A DNA stretch of 7,634 nucleotides from an uncultured beta proteobacterium (lineage in GTDB: Bacteria > Pseudomonadota > Gammaproteobacteria > Burkholderiales > Burkholderiaceae_C): NCBI GenBank assembly GCA_903944555.1, contig CAJASG010000239.1:1-7634 (forward strand). Reading direction: 5' to 3'. Each line of letters starts with the position of its first letter. The stretch's first letter is position 1. This document shows positions 5,225-7,634 of the stretch, piece after piece. The notes under the pieces were generated by a model. That model saw only the letters and a list, made by a program, of their open reading frames with translations. It was not told the DNA's origin and searched no databases. Position numbers and translations under genes: made by a program.

Positions 5225-7634
5225 ATGACCCGCAATATGACCGCCACCTTGTCAACCGGCTCCCGATTTGTCCAGCGCGTACATCGCCGCTACGACCAAC
5301 AGCTGTCGCTGCTGCCGCCAGGCATACCAAACGGGCATTCGTTGCGTCAGCTCTTTGGCGCCTTGCAGGCGCAAGGCTTGGACGTAGGCGCAGCATTGCG
5401 CACCACCCGCCAACTGGTGCTCGAACGCCTGGCGAACCTGGATTGCGACGGACACGCCGACCTAAAAACAGTCACCGGGGTCATGACCGATCTGGCCGAG
5501 TTTGCGCTGGACATCGCCTTTGGTGCCAGCGCACAGGCCCTAAGCGAAATCCATGGGGCTCCCATGACGCACCATGGCGTGCCGGCACAGCTTTGCATTG
5601 TCGGCATGGGCAAGCTGGGGGCACGGGAACTCAATGTATCCAGCGACATCGATCTGATTTACATCTACGACCACGATGGCGACACGGCGGGCGATGCCAA
5701 TGGCCGTGGCCGAATTTCCAATCAAGAGTACTTCGGCAAGCAAGTGCGTGCCATGTACGCCCTGGTGGGCGACACCACCGAGCATGGTTTTGTGTTTCGG
5801 GTTGATTTGGCGCTGCGCCCCAACGGCAACTCGGGCCCACCCGCCGTCTCTTTGGGCGGACTTGAAGAGTACTTCCATGTGCAGGGCCGTGAGTGGGAGC
5901 GTTTTGCCTGGCTCAAAAGTCGGGTGGTGGCCCCGGCACAGGCCATAGCATCCCAATGTGCACAAAACCTGCGCGGCATGATTATTCCGTTTGTGTTCAG
6001 ACGCTACCTGGACTACAACGTGTTTGACTCTCTGCGCGTTTTGCACCGCCAGATCCGTGAACATGCGGCCAAACGCAGCGCGGGGCGCCCGGAGCGCAGC
6101 AACGACGTCAAGCTGTCGCGCGGCGGCATTCGCGAGATTGAGTTCACGGTCCAGTTACTGCAAGTGGTGCGGGGTGGGCAGTACCCCGAACTGCGCACGC
6201 GCCCCACTGTCAGCGCCTTGCAGCGGCTGGCCACGGCCGGACTGATGCCACAGGCGACAGCCGATGCCCTGGCACAGGCGTACAACTTCCTGCGCCAGGT
6301 GGAGCACCGTATCCAATACCTGGATGACCAGCAAACCCATGTCTTGCCCACCGATGATGCCGATCTGGGCTGGATTGCCGAAACCCTGAACTTTGCTGAC
6401 AGCAGCGCCTTCCTGGGCGAACTCAACCGCCACCGCGAACTGGTAGCGCAGGAATTTGACTCCTTGTTGGGCGGTGCGCAGCAAGACTGCAAAGGCTGCG
6501 GCAACAATTCCAGTAGCCAGGGCATGGGCGACTTTGATGGTTTGCTGGAAGAGCTAAACGGGCGATTCCGCGAACGGGTGGCCAGTTGGCGCGAGCACCC
6601 CCGCGTACTGGCACTGCGCGAGGAGTCGCGCCTGCGTTTAAGTCGACTGATTCTGCGCACCGCGCAGTGGCTCACCGAGGGCAAGGTCACCGAGGAGGCC
6701 GCAGTGCGGCTGGCCGACTGGGTTGAGCCGCTGTTGCGGCGCGAGAGCTATCTGGCCTTGCTGCTGGAACGCCCCAACGTGCACGAGCGCTTGCTGCGCA
6801 TGCTGGGTGCGGCCCGCTGGCCCGCACGCTACCTGCTCAAGCATCCCGGCGTCATTGATGAGTTGGCCAGCAATGCCATGCTGGACGAACGCTTTGATGC
6901 CGTCGATTTCGAGCAAGAACTGGAGCGTCGACTGACGGCCCTGCAACGCAGCGCCGAAGACGATGACGAAACGCTGCTCAATCTGCTGCGCCGTGCCCAC
7001 CACGCAGAGGTCTTTCGCACGCTGGCACGCGATATCGAGGGGCGACTCACCGTGGAGCAGGTGGCTGACGATTTGAGCGCCTTGGCCGAAAGCCTGCTGC
7101 GCATCACCACACGCTGGTGCTGGAGCCGCTTGAAAAATCGCCACCGTCCGGACCACGACCACTTTGCCATCATTGCCTACGGCAAGCTGGGTGGCAAGGA
7201 ACTGAGCTATGGCAGCGACTTGGACCTGGTTTTTGTGTATGACGATGAGGACGAGCGTGCCTCGGAGGTTTACGCTGCGCTGGTGCGCAAGCTCATCAAC
7301 TGGTTGACCGTCAAGACCGGTGAAGGGGACCTGTACGAGATCGACACCGCGCTGCGCCCCAACGGCAGCTCGGGGTTACTGGTGACCAGTTTCGAGTCCT
7401 ACTCCCGGTACCAGCAACAACGGGGCAGCAATACGGCCTGGACCTGGGAACACCAGGCCATGACCCGCGCCCGCTTTGTGCTGGGCGATGCACCGTTGCA
7501 GTCTCGCTTTGACGCCGTGCGTGAAGCCGTCATTGGCACGGTGCGCGACAGCGCGGGACTGCGCGAAGAAATTGACGCCATGCGCAGCAAGGTCAGGGCC
7601 AGCCACACGGTCAGGGGAGAGCAGTTTGACGTCA
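5225..7634 (+). CDS. glnE: Bifunctional glutamine synthetase adenylyltransferase/adenylyl-removase, 3' end cut by window
   Basis: The frame is open for 803 codons to the window edge. GlnE adds AMP to glutamine synthetase when nitrogen is plentiful and removes it when nitrogen is scarce, directed by PII and glutamine. The N-terminal removase nucleotidyltransferase domain shows GMGKLGARELN then SSDIDL (D141, D143), FVFRVDLALRPNGNSG, and the family motif NDVKLSRGGIREIEF (residues 293-307). The helical regulatory linker follows. The C-terminal transferase domain shows YGKLGGKELS then YGSDLDL (D665, D667), and EIDTALRPNGSSG. The window stops at RGEQFDV, so by comparison with E. coli (946 aa) roughly 110-130 residues are missing. 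Relative to E. coli the N-terminus is about 32 residues shorter. In-frame ATGs at 5213, 5225 and 5237 compete; AGGA at 5218-5221 favours 5225, but its 3-nt spacing is tight. A CxxC pair (C422, C425) sits in a Gly/Ser-rich linker. glnE diverges from yhdP with almost no gap. Confidence 0.95.
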   Translation, partial: MTRNMTATLSTGSRFVQRVHRRYDQQLSLLPPGIPNGHSLRQLFGALQAQGLDVGAALRTTRQLVLERLANLDCDGHADLKTVTGVMTDLAEFALDIAFGASAQALSEIHGAPMTHHGVPAQLCIVGMGKLGARELNVSSDIDLIYIYDHDGDTAGDANGRGRISNQEYFGKQVRAMYALVGDTTEHGFVFRVDLALRPNGNSGPPAVSLGGLEEYFHVQGREWERFAWLKSRVVAPAQAIASQCAQNLRGMIIPFVFRRYLDYNVFDSLRVLHRQIREHAAKRSAGRPERSNDVKLSRGGIREIEFTVQLLQVVRGGQYPELRTRPTVSALQRLATAGLMPQATADALAQAYNFLRQVEHRIQYLDDQQTHVLPTDDADLGWIAETLNFADSSAFLGELNRHRELVAQEFDSLLGGAQQDCKGCGNNSSSQGMGDFDGLLEELNGRFRERVASWREHPRVLALREESRLRLSRLILRTAQWLTEGKVTEEAAVRLADWVEPLLRRESYLALLLERPNVHERLLRMLGAARWPARYLLKHPGVIDELASNAMLDERFDAVDFEQELERRLTALQRSAEDDDETLLNLLRRAHHAEVFRTLARDIEGRLTVEQVADDLSALAESLLRITTRWCWSRLKNRHRPDHDHFAIIAYGKLGGKELSYGSDLDLVFVYDDEDERASEVYAALVRKLINWLTVKTGEGDLYEIDTALRPNGSSGLLVTSFESYSRYQQQRGSNTAWTWEHQAMTRARFVLGDAPLQSRFDAVREAVIGTVRDSAGLREEIDAMRSKVRASHTVRGEQFDV

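Noticed and set aside
5222..5255. Candidate sigma-70 promoter for yhdP on -: TTGACA (5255-5250) and CATAAT (5227-5222)
   Set aside because: The -35 is perfect and the -10 matches five of six bases, but the spacer is 22 bp, too long for a standard sigma-70 promoter, and no better -10 sits at 16-18 bp.
6013..6690. 225-codon open frame on - across glnE
   Set aside because: It is a Ser/Arg-rich shadow opposite conserved GlnE motifs, with no independent coding signal.

Overview
The window comes from a high-GC betaproteobacterium, most likely Burkholderiales/Comamonadaceae (Rhodoferax/Polaromonas/Acidovorax-like). This placement is by recall of family sequences, from the character of the GlnE, YhdP and nitrilase-like proteins and from the order glnE <-> yhdP -> nitrilase. 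No database search was run.

Layout, left to right. A 56-residue single-pass membrane ORF with a strong ribosome binding site lies on the + strand at 33-203. A short convergent gap at 204-263 holds a small perfect hairpin and a possible dispersed-repeat fragment. A carbon-nitrogen hydrolase of the Nit1/YbeM (deaminated glutathione amidase) type lies on the - strand at 264-1079. Upstream of it on the - strand, its start overlapping the yhdP stop by 4 bp (ATGA), is a very large AsmA-like protein gene, yhdP (1076-5200). glnE, the bifunctional glutamine synthetase adenylyltransferase/adenylyl-removase, diverges from yhdP. It starts at about 5213-5225 on the + strand and runs off the right edge after about 803 codons.

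The main anomaly is in yhdP. It reads as one uninterrupted frame of about 1,374 codons except for two amber (TAG) codons eleven codons apart, at 4094-4096 and 4064-4066. There is no frameshift. Both ambers fall where family members, as I remember them, carry leucine, and each is one T-to-A change from TTG. The gene is therefore either freshly inactivated, read through by an amber-suppressing mechanism, or affected by a sequence/assembly error. I annotate it as an N-terminal ORF (4094-5200) and a C-terminal ORF (1076-4060) of one locus.

Functionally, yhdP and the nitrilase form one operon: envelope phospholipid transport followed by repair of a glutathione by-product. glnE belongs to nitrogen control and is linked to them only by divergent arrangement. 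I see no mobile element, CRISPR array, tRNA or rRNA gene, and no new multi-gene system.
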